A stretch of DNA of 64,000 bases from an uncultured Clostridia bacterium (lineage in GTDB: Bacteria > Bacillota > Clostridia > Christensenellales > Aristaeellaceae), in NCBI GenBank assembly GCA_934647235.1, contig CAKUFG010000001.1, positions 62,001-126,000 of the forward strand, written 5' to 3'. Positions 50,402 to 58,765 of the stretch are shown in pieces; positions within the stretch are counted from its first letter, which is position 1, and each line of letters opens with the position of its first letter. The notes beneath the pieces are model-generated. The model was not told where the DNA came from. It did not search any database and saw only the letters and a program-made list of their open reading frames with translations. The translations under genes and the position numbers were made by a program.

Positions 50402-51607
50402 TTACGCGCGCACGATATCCAGCAGAATATCCACCATTTTTTCCATATCCTCGACGGCGGCGTACTCATAAATGCCGTGGCAGTTCGCGCCGCCGGTGCC
50501 AAGGTTGGGGCAGGGCAGGCCCATGAAGCTCAGCCGTGCGCCGTCTGTACCGCCGCGGATGGGCACGCAGCGCGGCTCCAGGCCGTTCTTGCGGATGGCG
50601 TCCTGCGCGCGCTCGATCACATCCATATGCTGCTCCATCACCTCGCGCATGTTGCGGTAGGAATCGCGCAGCTGCACCTCCACCGTGCCCGCGCCGTAGC
50701 GAGCGTTCAGGAAATCCGCCACAAGCTGCATGGTACGCTTCTTCTGCTCCAGCCTGGCCGCGTCATGATCGCGCAGGATATAGCTGGCCTCGGCGTTTTC
50801 CTCATCGCCATGGATGGCGGTCAGGTGGTAGAAGCCCTCGTAGCCCTCGGTATATTCCGGCTTTTCCTGCACAGGCAGCATGGCGTTAAACTCCATGGCG
50901 ATGCGCGCGGCGTGCTTCATGCGGTTCTTGGCGGAGCCGGGATGGATGTTGCGCCCATGCACCGTCACCCTGGCCGATGCGGCGTTGAAGTTTTCATATT
51001 CCAGCTCGTTGATTTCGCCGCCGTCCACGGTATAGGCAAAATCCGCTCCGAAGGCGGGCACGTCAAACAAATCCGCGCCGCTGCCGATTTCCTCATCGGG
51101 CGTAAAGCCGATGCAGATTTTGCCATGGCGGATGCTGCCGTCCTGCAGCACGCGCTCGCACAGCGTCATAATTTCGGCCACGCCAGCCTTGTCGTCCGCC
51201 CCCAGCACGGTGGTGCCGTCGGTAACGATCAGGTGCTTGCCGCGGCGCTGAGAAAGCTCGGGAAAGTCCTTCTCGCTCAACACAATGCCCTTTTCGGCGT
51301 TCAGGCAGATATCGCCGCCCTGATATTCCACCACGCGGGGATGAAAGGCGCGGCCGGGCACCGCGTCCACCGTATCCATATGGGCAATCAGGCCGATGGC
51401 GGGCGCATGATCGCAATTGGCGGGAATTTCGCCATACACATAGGAATGCGCATCCAGGCGGACATTGGACACCCCCATCGCGCGCATTTCGTCAGCCAGC
51501 AGCCTGGCCAGCTCCCATTCGCAGGCCGCAGAAGGGCAGCCCTGGCCGTTTTCATCGCTGGTTGTATTGATCTTTACATAGCGCAGAAACCGTTCCTGTA
51601 AGGTCAT
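50402..51607 (-). CDS. pepT: peptidase T (tripeptide aminopeptidase)
   Basis: 401 aa M20B zinc aminopeptidase releasing the N-terminal residue from tripeptides in the cytoplasm. N-terminus ERFLRYVKINTTSDE; metal ligands in IGLIAHMDTVDAVPG (His, Asp), VLGADDKAGVAEIM (Asp) and IGFTPDEEIGSGADLFD (catalytic Glu and ligand Glu). Late motifs include HPGSAKNRM and IRGGTDGARLSFMGLPCPNL. The ATG at 51607 follows AAAGGAG; the extended frame upstream overlaps the promoter. Typical length is about 408 aa. Confidence 0.96.
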   Translation of the reverse strand: MTLQERFLRYVKINTTSDENGQGCPSAACEWELARLLADEMRAMGVSNVRLDAHSYVYGEIPANCDHAPAIGLIAHMDTVDAVPGRAFHPRVVEYQGGDICLNAEKGIVLSEKDFPELSQRRGKHLIVTDGTTVLGADDKAGVAEIMTLCERVLQDGSIRHGKICIGFTPDEEIGSGADLFDVPAFGADFAYTVDGGEINELEYENFNAASARVTVHGRNIHPGSAKNRMKHAARIAMEFNAMLPVQEKPEYTEGYEGFYHLTAIHGDEENAEASYILRDHDAARLEQKKRTMQLVADFLNARYGAGTVEVQLRDSYRNMREVMEQHMDVIERAQDAIRKNGLEPRCVPIRGGTDGARLSFMGLPCPNLGTGGANCHGIYEYAAVEDMEKMVDILLDIVRA

Positions 51608-51670
51608 TTCCGTTGCTCCTTTCGGATGACTATCGCTTGCGGGGAAGCGGCAGCGCCGTTCCCCTTTGTT

Positions 51671-51699
51671 ATCATACATCCTGCGCCGAATTTGGGCAA
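51671..51699 (-). promoter_or_regulatory. promoter for pepT
   Basis: On the minus strand: -35 TTGCCC (51699-51694), 17-bp spacer, -10 TATGAT (51676-51671). A hairpin (GGGGAA-CGGC / GCCG-TTCCCC, 51641-51664) lies in the leader. Confidence 0.6.
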
Positions 51700-51722
51700 G
51701 GGTGAATTTACAATCGGTCGTA

Positions 51723-51751
51723 TTGCTTTTGTTTTCCAGCCATGCTACAAT
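51723..51751 (+). promoter_or_regulatory. promoter of LRR gene 1
   Basis: -35 TTGCTT (51723-51728), 17-bp spacer, -10 TACAAT (51746-51751). It is copied in the second unit at 52817-52845. Confidence 0.6.
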
Positions 51752-51817
51752 CATTGATGGAAGCAAATGCCGTTATAAAGGTTATTTTACGATATGGGAT
51801 ATTCGAAAGGAATCAGG

Positions 51818-52750
51818 ATGAAGCGAATCCTTCTGTTGCTGCTTGCGCTCGTTTTTCTTTGCCCTGACGCGCTGGGGGAAGAAGACGCTGATCCCCCTTA
51901 TGACTGGCGGGCGGACTGGGAAGCCTGGGGCTACGATCAATATGCCGAAGTGCAGGATGACACGCTCATTATATTTGAGGGCGTTACGGCGCTGAGCCAA
52001 GCCAGCCATTCCACCTGGGATCCTGCCTCCAGAAAATTTGTGAAAACTAAGCCAAAGTTTTTAGAGAATGGCCCGCGTTTTGAGGATATGATGTTTGGCG
52101 ATCCTCCTCCGCATCAGATATCGCTGCCCTCCACACTGCGATATATGGGCGGGGAATCCTTCTATTGTCTGCACTTCAACGCCTTCACGCTGCCTGAACA
52201 ACTGGAGGTATTGGAAGCAGGTGCTTTTGAATTCTGCTTTTTCGATGTGCTGCGCATTGAATCCACCCTGCCCGCTCAGGAGCTTTTGAACAGCTTCTAT
52301 GATTGTACGGTCGTCACCTATGAGGTCCCAGCGGATCATCCCCTCTACCAGGCGATTGACGGCGTGTTATTCTCCAAGGATGGCAAAACGCTGCTGGCCT
52401 ATCCCGACGGCAGAATGGATGAACACTATGATGTACCCGCCGGGGTGGAGCATATTTGGCCTTACGCTTTTGGCACCGATTATCTGAAAACCATCTCCCT
52501 GCCCATCGGCCTGAAGACCATTGGCAACGGCGCCTTTTCGGACTGCGGCAGGCTGCAGTCCATTGCAATTCCGCTGACCGTAACCGAAATCGGCGATTAT
52601 GTATTCTGGGGCTGCGTATCGCTGGAGCTGGTTTCTCTGCCTGATGGTTTGACGATAAATAAGGACATTAATTCAAGATACGTTCAATACTATACGGACG
52701 ATTTTCTCTATCGCGGCGACAACGGGGATACGCTTTCCTCGGGACATTAA
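51818..52750 (+). CDS. secreted BspA-like leucine-rich-repeat protein 1
   Basis: 310 aa. A signal peptide covers residues 1-20 (MKRILLLLLALVFLCPDALG). The body contains LRR_5 (BspA/TpLRR) units: LPSTLRYMGGESFYCLHFNA, LPEQLEVLEAGAFEFCFFDV, IDGVLFSKDGKTLLAYPDGR, VPAGVEHIWPYAF, LPIGLKTIGNGAFSDCGRL and IPLTVTEIGDYVFWGC. These domains mediate surface adhesion or protein binding in host-associated bacteria. No sortase or anchor motif was found, so it may be released. The ATG at 51818 has GAAAGGAA. A close paralog follows. Confidence 0.88.
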   Translation: MKRILLLLLALVFLCPDALGEEDADPPYDWRADWEAWGYDQYAEVQDDTLIIFEGVTALSQASHSTWDPASRKFVKTKPKFLENGPRFEDMMFGDPPPHQISLPSTLRYMGGESFYCLHFNAFTLPEQLEVLEAGAFEFCFFDVLRIESTLPAQELLNSFYDCTVVTYEVPADHPLYQAIDGVLFSKDGKTLLAYPDGRMDEHYDVPAGVEHIWPYAFGTDYLKTISLPIGLKTIGNGAFSDCGRLQSIAIPLTVTEIGDYVFWGCVSLELVSLPDGLTINKDINSRYVQYYTDDFLYRGDNGDTLSSGH

Positions 52751-52816
52751 ACCATATACGCGCGTTAGAGTTTACAATGCGCCCAAGTTGCAGGGATGAA
52801 TTTACAATCGCCCATA

Positions 52817-52845
52817 TTGCTTTTGTTTTCCTTCCATGCTACAAT
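52817..52845 (+). promoter_or_regulatory. promoter of LRR gene 2
   Basis: -35 TTGCTT (52817-52822), 17-bp spacer, -10 TACAAT (52840-52845). It is the duplicated counterpart of 51723-51751. Confidence 0.6.
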
Positions 52846-52911
52846 CATTGATGGAAGCAAATGCCGCCATAAAGTTTACTTTACGATACGAAATCTCCGG
52901 GAGGGATCAGG

Positions 52912-53844
52912 ATGAAGCGAATTTTTCTATTGCTGCTTGCTCTCGCTTTGCTTTGCCCTGCCGCGCTGGGGGAAGAAGACGATGATCCCCCTTATGACTG
53001 GCGAGCGGACTGGGAAGAATCGGGCTATGATCAATATGCCGACGTGCAGGACGACACGCTCATTGTGTTTGAGGGCGTTACGGCGTTGGGAGAAGCCAGA
53101 AAATACCGTTGGGATTCTGAATTGGGCACCGATGTCAAAATAGAACCGAAGTTTGAAAACGGCCCGCGCTTCCTGGATCTTATGTTTGACGCTTCTTGTC
53201 CTCCGCATCAGGTATCGCTGCCCTCCACGCTGCGATATCTGGGAATAGAATCTTTTTGCCTCCTCGATTTTACCTCCTTCACGCTGCCCGAACAGTTGAA
53301 AGTATTGGAAAATAGTGCTTTTGTATATTGTTATTTCAATGTGCTGCGCATTGAATCTACCCTGCCTGCCCAGGAGCTTTTGAACAGCTTCTATGATTGT
53401 ACGGTCGTCACCTATGAGGTTCCGGAGGATCATCCACTCTACCAGGCAATTGACGGCGTATTATTCTCCAAGGACGGAAAAACGCTGCTGGCTTATCCCA
53501 ACGGCAGACAGGATGAGCACTACGATGTGCCCGCCGGAGTGGAGCATATAATACGCAACGCATTTGGAACCGATTATCTGAAAACCATCTCCCTGCCTAT
53601 CGGCCTGAAAACCATTGCTGACGCTGCCTTTGCAGGCTGCGGCAGGCTGCAATCCATCGCTGTGCCGCTGACCGTAACTGAAATCGGTAAAGATGCATTT
53701 TGGTGCTGCGTATCGCTGGAGCTGGTTTCTCTGCCTGATGGTTTGACGATAAATAAGGACATTAATTCAAGATACGTTCAATACTATACGGACGATTTTC
53801 TCTATCGCGGCGACAACGGAGATACGCTTTTCTCGGGGCCTTAA
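52912..53844 (+). CDS. secreted BspA-like leucine-rich-repeat protein 2
   Basis: 310 aa paralog of the preceding gene, with signal peptide MKRIFLLLLALALLCPAALG. N- and C-terminal thirds are nearly the same as in copy 1 (for example the shared YDCTVVTYEVP and GLTINKDINSRYVQYYTDDF). The region from about residue 60 to 140 has diverged most (KYRWDSELGTDVKIEPKFEN; FDASCPPHQVSLPS). LRR_5 units are at the same positions. The ATG follows GGGAGGGA. A lipoprotein gene follows 54 bp later without a clear terminator, so readthrough is likely. Confidence 0.88.
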   Translation: MKRIFLLLLALALLCPAALGEEDDDPPYDWRADWEESGYDQYADVQDDTLIVFEGVTALGEARKYRWDSELGTDVKIEPKFENGPRFLDLMFDASCPPHQVSLPSTLRYLGIESFCLLDFTSFTLPEQLKVLENSAFVYCYFNVLRIESTLPAQELLNSFYDCTVVTYEVPEDHPLYQAIDGVLFSKDGKTLLAYPNGRQDEHYDVPAGVEHIIRNAFGTDYLKTISLPIGLKTIADAAFAGCGRLQSIAVPLTVTEIGKDAFWCCVSLELVSLPDGLTINKDINSRYVQYYTDDFLYRGDNGDTLFSGP

Positions 53845-53898
53845 ACCGCAGGAATGCTTTGAGTCTTGAAATATAACCCGATTATAGGAGGAAGAACG

Positions 53899-54933
53899 AT
53901 GAAACAGTTGCTTTGCCTGCTGCTCTGCTGCATGCTGCTTGTCCTGCCCGCCTGTGCGGAGGAGGCTTCCGTCAACTCCTGGAGCCAGATCAACCAGTCC
54001 GTCAGCAAGGGCGCGGACTGGCAGCAGGCGGATACCGACGGCCGCTTCCATCTGGGCGAAAAGAAGCCCCTGGCGGGGTATGAAAATCTTTATATCGGCG
54101 ATTGGGGCACCTATCCCAGCATGGATGGCAGCACGGTGTGCGTACCCATGGCCATGGAGCTGGCGCGGCAATGGCTGGGTCTGGAGGAAGGCGACATGAA
54201 CGGCTTTGTCAATTTCTCCACCACGCCCTATGCCTATGACAGGCTGACGCAGGGTAAGCCCAATCCGCTTGCCACTATCAAAAGCCAGGGCGTTATGATG
54301 GATGATACGCACCCTATCGATCTGGTGCTGGCTACCTATCCCAACGCCGACGAGCGTCAGGCAGCAGCGGACGCGGGCGTGGAGCTGGTTTATGTGCCCT
54401 TTTGCTACGACGCATTTGTGTTTATGGTAAATGAAAAGAACCCCGTAACCAGCCTGACTGCGCAGCAGATTCGGCAGATCTATACGGGGCAATACTCCTC
54501 CTGGGAAGCTCTTGGCGGCGAATCGCAGAAGCTGTACGCCTATCAGCGCCCGCACGGCAGCGGCAGCCAGACCGCCATGGAGGAAATGGTGATGCAGGGG
54601 CTGGAGCTTCAAGCAGAGGAAAACTATATCTCCATTGGCATGGATGACGCTGTACGGCAGATCGGCAATTACGACAACGGCATCGGCGCAATCGGCTACA
54701 GCTATCTGTATTATGTAAATAAGCTGGTAGAAAGCAGCGGTATTCGGGTGCTGGCCATCGACGGCATTGCGCCGACAACAGAAAACCTGCAATCCGGCTC
54801 TTACCCCTACACAGTCAATTATTATGCCGTTTACCGCAAGGGCGACAGCAATACCGAAGCCTTTGTCAATTGGCTGATCAGCGATGCGGGGCAACTGGCC
54901 GTGCGGCAGGCAGGCTATGTGCCGCTGCGGTAA
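53899..54933 (+). CDS. PstS-like substrate-binding lipoprotein
   Basis: 344 aa. The N-terminus MKQLLCLLLCCMLLVLPACA ends in a plausible lipobox LPAC, so it is probably membrane-tethered by lipid at Cys19. The periplasmic-binding-protein type 2 fold of the PstS/PBP-like class is suggested by YVPFCYDAFVFMVNEKNPVT, LTAQQIRQIYTGQYSSWEAL and YQRPHGSGSQTAMEEMVMQG, the last resembling the anion loop of phosphate-binding proteins. No pstC/A/B genes are adjacent, so it is either an orphan binding protein or serves another role. GGAGG precedes the ATG. Its stop touches the stop of the convergent rlmD-like gene with no spacer. Confidence 0.83.
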   Translation: MKQLLCLLLCCMLLVLPACAEEASVNSWSQINQSVSKGADWQQADTDGRFHLGEKKPLAGYENLYIGDWGTYPSMDGSTVCVPMAMELARQWLGLEEGDMNGFVNFSTTPYAYDRLTQGKPNPLATIKSQGVMMDDTHPIDLVLATYPNADERQAAADAGVELVYVPFCYDAFVFMVNEKNPVTSLTAQQIRQIYTGQYSSWEALGGESQKLYAYQRPHGSGSQTAMEEMVMQGLELQAEENYISIGMDDAVRQIGNYDNGIGAIGYSYLYYVNKLVESSGIRVLAIDGIAPTTENLQSGSYPYTVNYYAVYRKGDSNTEAFVNWLISDAGQLAVRQAGYVPLR

Positions 54934-56316
54934 TCAGGGCTGTTCCGCCGCCTGCTGCCGTTCAAGCAGCATCACATTTTCCACTCCCGCCGTCTGGCAG
55001 AACATATCCACCGGCTGACAGCGCTGGGCAGCATAGCCCATGGCGCACAGGATTTTCGCGTCCCGCGCCTGGGTGGCAGGATTGCAGCTGATATACACCA
55101 CGCGCGCTGGCTGAGCCACGGCGATGGCGCGCAGCACGGCCTCGTCCGCGCCCTTGCGCGGCGGATCCAGCACAATCACATCCGGGCGCAGACCCTGCTG
55201 CACCAGCTCCGGCAGGATGCTCTCGGCCGCGCCGCAATAAAACTGCGCATTCTCCACGCCGTTCAGCCGCGCGTTTTCTTTAGCGTCGCGGATGGCGTCG
55301 GGCACGATTTCAATGCCAATCACGCGCGCAGCATGGCGCGCCAGCATCAGGGTGATGGTGCCCGCGCCGCAGTACACGTCCGCCACCGTTTCGTCGCCGC
55401 GAAACTGGGCAAAATCCAGCGCGGTGCGGTACAGGCGCTCGGTCTGCTCCGGGTTCACCTGGAAAAACGATAGGGGCGAGAGCAAAAACGCATTGCCGCA
55501 CAGCGTATCGCGCAGCCGTTCCTGCCCCCAGAGCACGCGATAGGAATCGCCCAGGATCACGTTGTCTGGCCGCATATTGACGGACATGCACACCGATACC
55601 AGGCCGGGCACACCCTCGCGCAGGCAGGCAATCAGCTCCTGCTCGCGGGGCAGCGTGCGGGCGTTGATCACCAGCACCGCCATCACCTCGCCCGCACGGC
55701 TGGCACGCATCATCACATGGCGCACAATGCCCTTATGCGTGGCTTCATCATAGGGAGCGATCTGCCATTCGCACATCCAGCGGCGCACGGCGGCAATCAC
55801 CTGGTTGCCCTCCTCGCAGGCGATCAGGCAGCGCTGCACATCCACCACGCGATGGCTGCGCGGCGCGTAATAGCCCAGCAGCGGATTTTCCGCCGTGCCC
55901 GATACCGGCACGGCAATTTTGTTGCGATAATGCCAGGGCTCCTGCATGCCAAGCACAGGCTGCACGGGCACGGAAAGCCCGGCGATATGGCGCATGCAGC
56001 CTTCAACCTGGCTGCGCTTGAACGCCAGCTGCGCGCCATAGGCCATATGCTGGCAGGTACAGCCGCCGCACTGGCGGGCATAGGGACAGGCAGGCGTTAC
56101 GCGGTCGGGCGAGACGGAGAGGATTTCCATCGCACGGGCAAAAGCATAGCGCTTTTCCACACGGGTGATCTGCGCGATGATGCGCTCGCCCGGCAGGGCG
56201 CGCGGCACAAACACCGCCATGCCCTCATGGCGGCAAACGCCCTCCCCCTCCGCGCCGAAGGACTCCACAGTCAATTCCAGGCGCGCGTTCTTGGTCAGCT
56301 TCAAAACAGGCTCCAT
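54934..56316 (-). CDS. rlmD: TrmA/RlmD-family 23S rRNA (uracil-5-)-methyltransferase
   Basis: 460 aa SAM-dependent methyltransferase. An N-terminal TRAM domain (about residues 8-68) is followed by the iron-sulfur Cys cluster CPYARQCGGCTCQH (about residues 77-90). The methyltransferase domain has FFQVNPEQTERLY, ADVYCGAGTITLMLA (SAM loop), VIVLDPPRKGADEAVL and the catalytic Cys in VVYISCNPATQARD. RlmD/RlmCD make m5U in 23S rRNA; which uridine cannot be read from sequence. It follows the MBL gene by 30 bp on the minus strand. The ribosome site is weak, so its start is less certain than most. Confidence 0.9.
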   Translation of the reverse strand: MEPVLKLTKNARLELTVESFGAEGEGVCRHEGMAVFVPRALPGERIIAQITRVEKRYAFARAMEILSVSPDRVTPACPYARQCGGCTCQHMAYGAQLAFKRSQVEGCMRHIAGLSVPVQPVLGMQEPWHYRNKIAVPVSGTAENPLLGYYAPRSHRVVDVQRCLIACEEGNQVIAAVRRWMCEWQIAPYDEATHKGIVRHVMMRASRAGEVMAVLVINARTLPREQELIACLREGVPGLVSVCMSVNMRPDNVILGDSYRVLWGQERLRDTLCGNAFLLSPLSFFQVNPEQTERLYRTALDFAQFRGDETVADVYCGAGTITLMLARHAARVIGIEIVPDAIRDAKENARLNGVENAQFYCGAAESILPELVQQGLRPDVIVLDPPRKGADEAVLRAIAVAQPARVVYISCNPATQARDAKILCAMGYAAQRCQPVDMFCQTAGVENVMLLERQQAAEQP

Positions 56317-56346
56317 TTCAAAAAAGCGGCGGCAAGCCCAAGAGGC

Positions 56347-57255
56347 TTACTCCGCTTTTTTCTGATTTTCTGTAATATGATCCACCGGCAGGTCGGACTC
56401 CGCAAAGGGATCGCCCGATTCAAAGGCGTCCAGCGCGCGCTGCACCACATCCTCGTTCTCCGTGCGGCGGCGGCGCTTGAGCATATCCTCGCGCTGCTCG
56501 GCAGCCAGGTAAACATGGATATTGATAGCGTATTTATCAAAGGTGATTTCGGCGCGCTCGCGGGGCTTTGTCAGCGCCAGACCCTCGGTATACTTGGTAC
56601 GGCAGCGGCGGGCAAAATCCGTAGCCACCTCGCTGCGGCCCTGCCAGTGCATAGGGATGAACACGCGGGGCTTGCAGGTCATGATAAAGTGATTGGCTCC
56701 GGCCTCGAACATGCCGCCCATGCGGGGATCCACCGGGAACATGCACACATCGATAGGCTTGCCGATCAGCGGCTGCACGGCGGCGTAATACAGGTTCTCC
56801 GCCTGGGTGATCTGCCGCAGGGTGCTTTCCTCGCGCCAGTGCCACAGGTTCAGATCGCCCGCGTGGAAGATATGCAGCCCGCCGACCTCCACATAGAAGG
56901 ACACGCCCAAATCGGTAGAGCCATAGGCCGTCACGCGCGCGCCGCCATAGGTACGCTGATCGCCCGCAGCCATACGGTCGCCATAGGCCTCCATGGGCAT
57001 ATCCTCGGCGATGATATAGTGCACATAGTTCAGGTGCTTGAAATCATAGATCACCTGATCATAGTGGTCGGGATGCTCATGGGTAACGAAAAACAGCACC
57101 TGCCTGTAGCCCTTCAGATCGGCCTCCGAAAGCGCCGTTTCGCCGGTGAGGTTGTTGTTTTCGCCGCGCCAGTAATCAAAGATCAGCAGCGTATCCTCCA
57201 CCGCCGCCATAAAGCCAGAATGGTGAAAATAAGTTACCGTTACCTGTCCGGGCAT
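56347..57255 (-). CDS. metallo-beta-lactamase-fold hydrolase
   Basis: 302 aa. N-terminus VTYFHHSGFMAAVEDTLLIF, then the metal motif FVTHEHPDHYDQVIY (HxHxDH-type, about residues 57-71), a further ligand in IFHAGDLNLWHW, and a late His in FIPMHWQGRSEV. It resembles the UlaG/YtnP-like MBL-fold group acting on small substrates or nucleic acids; the substrate is unknown. The C-terminal 60 residues are charged and helical, with KRRRRTENED. No signal peptide. GGAGA precedes the ATG. It sits between a TPM-domain gene and the rRNA methyltransferase gene, all on the same strand. Confidence 0.85.
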   Translation of the reverse strand: MPGQVTVTYFHHSGFMAAVEDTLLIFDYWRGENNNLTGETALSEADLKGYRQVLFFVTHEHPDHYDQVIYDFKHLNYVHYIIAEDMPMEAYGDRMAAGDQRTYGGARVTAYGSTDLGVSFYVEVGGLHIFHAGDLNLWHWREESTLRQITQAENLYYAAVQPLIGKPIDVCMFPVDPRMGGMFEAGANHFIMTCKPRVFIPMHWQGRSEVATDFARRCRTKYTEGLALTKPRERAEITFDKYAINIHVYLAAEQREDMLKRRRRTENEDVVQRALDAFESGDPFAESDLPVDHITENQKKAE

Positions 57256-57314
57256 TGCGTTCTCCTTGTGAGCTTATGTATACAGTATGCGCCGCGATGG
57301 GCCAGGGCATGCGC

Positions 57315-58154
57315 TCAGCGGCGGCGGCCCTTCATCAGTTCCTTCAGGCCCTTACCGGCCACAATCCATCCAAACAGCCCCAGGCCGGATTTGCCCTTGG
57401 CCTTGCGGCGGTTGGAAATAATCATGAGCACCACGGCAAAGAAGATCAGCTTGCCCAGGCTGAAGCCCGTGTTTTCATCCTCATAGCGGGATTCCTTGCG
57501 GGCATAGGCAGCGGTATCGCTGGCCTGATAATACTCGGTATCGTCGGTAGAGAAAAAGCCGTTCCACCAATCGCCCGTCCAGTTATACCAGCTGCTGTCA
57601 TTCGTTTGATCGCTCACGGCGGGCTGGGAAACCGACGCGCTCTCCTGCGCCGAGCCAAACAGCCCGCTGGTCTTTACCGTAACGCCGCGGCTTTTGCCTG
57701 CCTGTGCCGTCAGCGCCAGCAGAAAATCGCCCACCGCGCCGTCATAGTTGCGATCGTTCAGGTAAGGCGCGCGCAGCCTGGCAGCCAGCAGACTGTTGAT
57801 CTGCTCCTGCCCGATCATATCGCGCACGCCCTGGCCGACGGCGACGGCATAGCGCTCCTCGCCGATCACCAGCAGGACAAGCACGGTTTTCTGATCCAGC
57901 TTCCAGGCTTCAAACAGACCGTCGCAATAGGTCTGCGCGTCCGCGCCGCCCAGGAAATGGCGCGTGGCCACCACAAAGCTGATATCGGCGCTGCGGGCAG
58001 CGGTATTGAGCTGCTCAATATCCGCAGCCGTCTGCTCACTGAGCACGCCCGCATCGTCGTTGACCGCGCCGCGCTGCGCGGGATAGGATACCGCCAGGGC
58101 GGCCGCCGGGAGCAGAAGCATCAGCGCAAGCAGCCAGGCAATCCAGCGTTTCAT
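57315..58154 (-). CDS. TPM-domain (YgcG-like) membrane protein
   Basis: 279 aa. A signal peptide covers about residues 1-21 (WIAWLLALMLLLPAAALA). The TPM domain is at about residues 25-150: VNDDAGVLSEQTAADIEQLN, DISFVVATRHFLGG and VLVLLVIGEERYAVAVGQGV. A Ser/Gln/Asp-rich linker follows, then one membrane segment (LGKLIFFAVVLMIIS, about residues 232-246) and a basic tail. The domain is named for a plant thylakoid phosphatase, but bacterial function is poorly known. It is next to a LemA-like gene, a recurring pairing. ATG at 58154 and TTG at 58157 are both possible starts. Confidence 0.83.
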   Translation of the reverse strand: MKRWIAWLLALMLLLPAAALAVSYPAQRGAVNDDAGVLSEQTAADIEQLNTAARSADISFVVATRHFLGGADAQTYCDGLFEAWKLDQKTVLVLLVIGEERYAVAVGQGVRDMIGQEQINSLLAARLRAPYLNDRNYDGAVGDFLLALTAQAGKSRGVTVKTSGLFGSAQESASVSQPAVSDQTNDSSWYNWTGDWWNGFFSTDDTEYYQASDTAAYARKESRYEDENTGFSLGKLIFFAVVLMIISNRRKAKGKSGLGLFGWIVAGKGLKELMKGRRR

Positions 58155-58175
58155 CAAGCGTTTCCGCTCCTTTCC

Positions 58176-58742
58176 TTAATTGGTAGCGGACTGCGCGCCG
58201 TCGTTGAACAGCGCGGCGTAGCTTACGCCCGTCCAGCGCGCCAGCAGGCCGCTGAAGCTGTGCATCCGCTCGTTATAGCTGGCCGCAGCCTCGTTATAGG
58301 CCACGGCGGAATCGCTGCTCAGGCACATATCCACCGCCTGGGGCAGCATCTGGGTAACATACATGTTATCGCGCCCGTCGGCCTGCACATCCTGCCGCTG
58401 GGCAAGGGACTGCAGCAGTGCCTGCGCGTCGTCATGGAACTGCTGCGCCGAAACCACGGAAAAGGTGGTTTTGCCGTTTTCCATCGAGCGCAGATCGCTC
58501 TGCACGGCGGCATAGAGGGGATCGCTTGCCCCGGTATAGCGCCCGGCCACGGTCAGCAGATTATTGGCGGTTTCCACGCGCGCCTGCACGCTTTCCAACA
58601 CCGCAGCGCGATACTGCTCCAGCGCGCTTTGCTCCTTTGTCCAGGCCTTGTGCGCGCCGTTTAGCAACGCGCAGCACAGCATGATCACCATCAGCGCGCA
58701 GGCAATCGCCGGATGCAGGTTTTTTTTCACTTTCTCGGCCAT
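58176..58742 (-). CDS. LemA-like membrane protein
   Basis: 188 aa. One N-terminal membrane segment (about residues 12-29, IACALMVIMLCCALLNGA) is followed by a helical, coiled-coil-like outer domain. Segments such as RAAVLESVQARVETANNLLT and NEAAASYNERMHSFSGLLAR match the LemA pattern (N-rich helix near the end). LemA proteins are widespread, often next to TPM-domain or M48-like proteins, and have no settled function. ATG behind GAAGGAG. It is 21 bp upstream of the TPM gene and 23 bp after telA. Confidence 0.8.
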   Translation of the reverse strand: MAEKVKKNLHPAIACALMVIMLCCALLNGAHKAWTKEQSALEQYRAAVLESVQARVETANNLLTVAGRYTGASDPLYAAVQSDLRSMENGKTTFSVVSAQQFHDDAQALLQSLAQRQDVQADGRDNMYVTQMLPQAVDMCLSSDSAVAYNEAAASYNERMHSFSGLLARWTGVSYAALFNDGAQSATN

Positions 58743-58765
58743 GCGATTACTCCTTCAGCAGGCTG

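Larger units (their letters stand above)
51703..53844 (+). repeat. 1,094-bp tandem segmental duplication (leader + LRR gene)
   Basis: The leader TGAATTTACAATCG at 51703, the start codon at 51818 and the stop ending at 52750 recur at 52797, 52912 and 53844, all shifted by exactly 1,094 bp. Promoter boxes are duplicated too. Internal protein differences include compensating indels, so the copies have had time to diverge. Confidence 0.88.
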
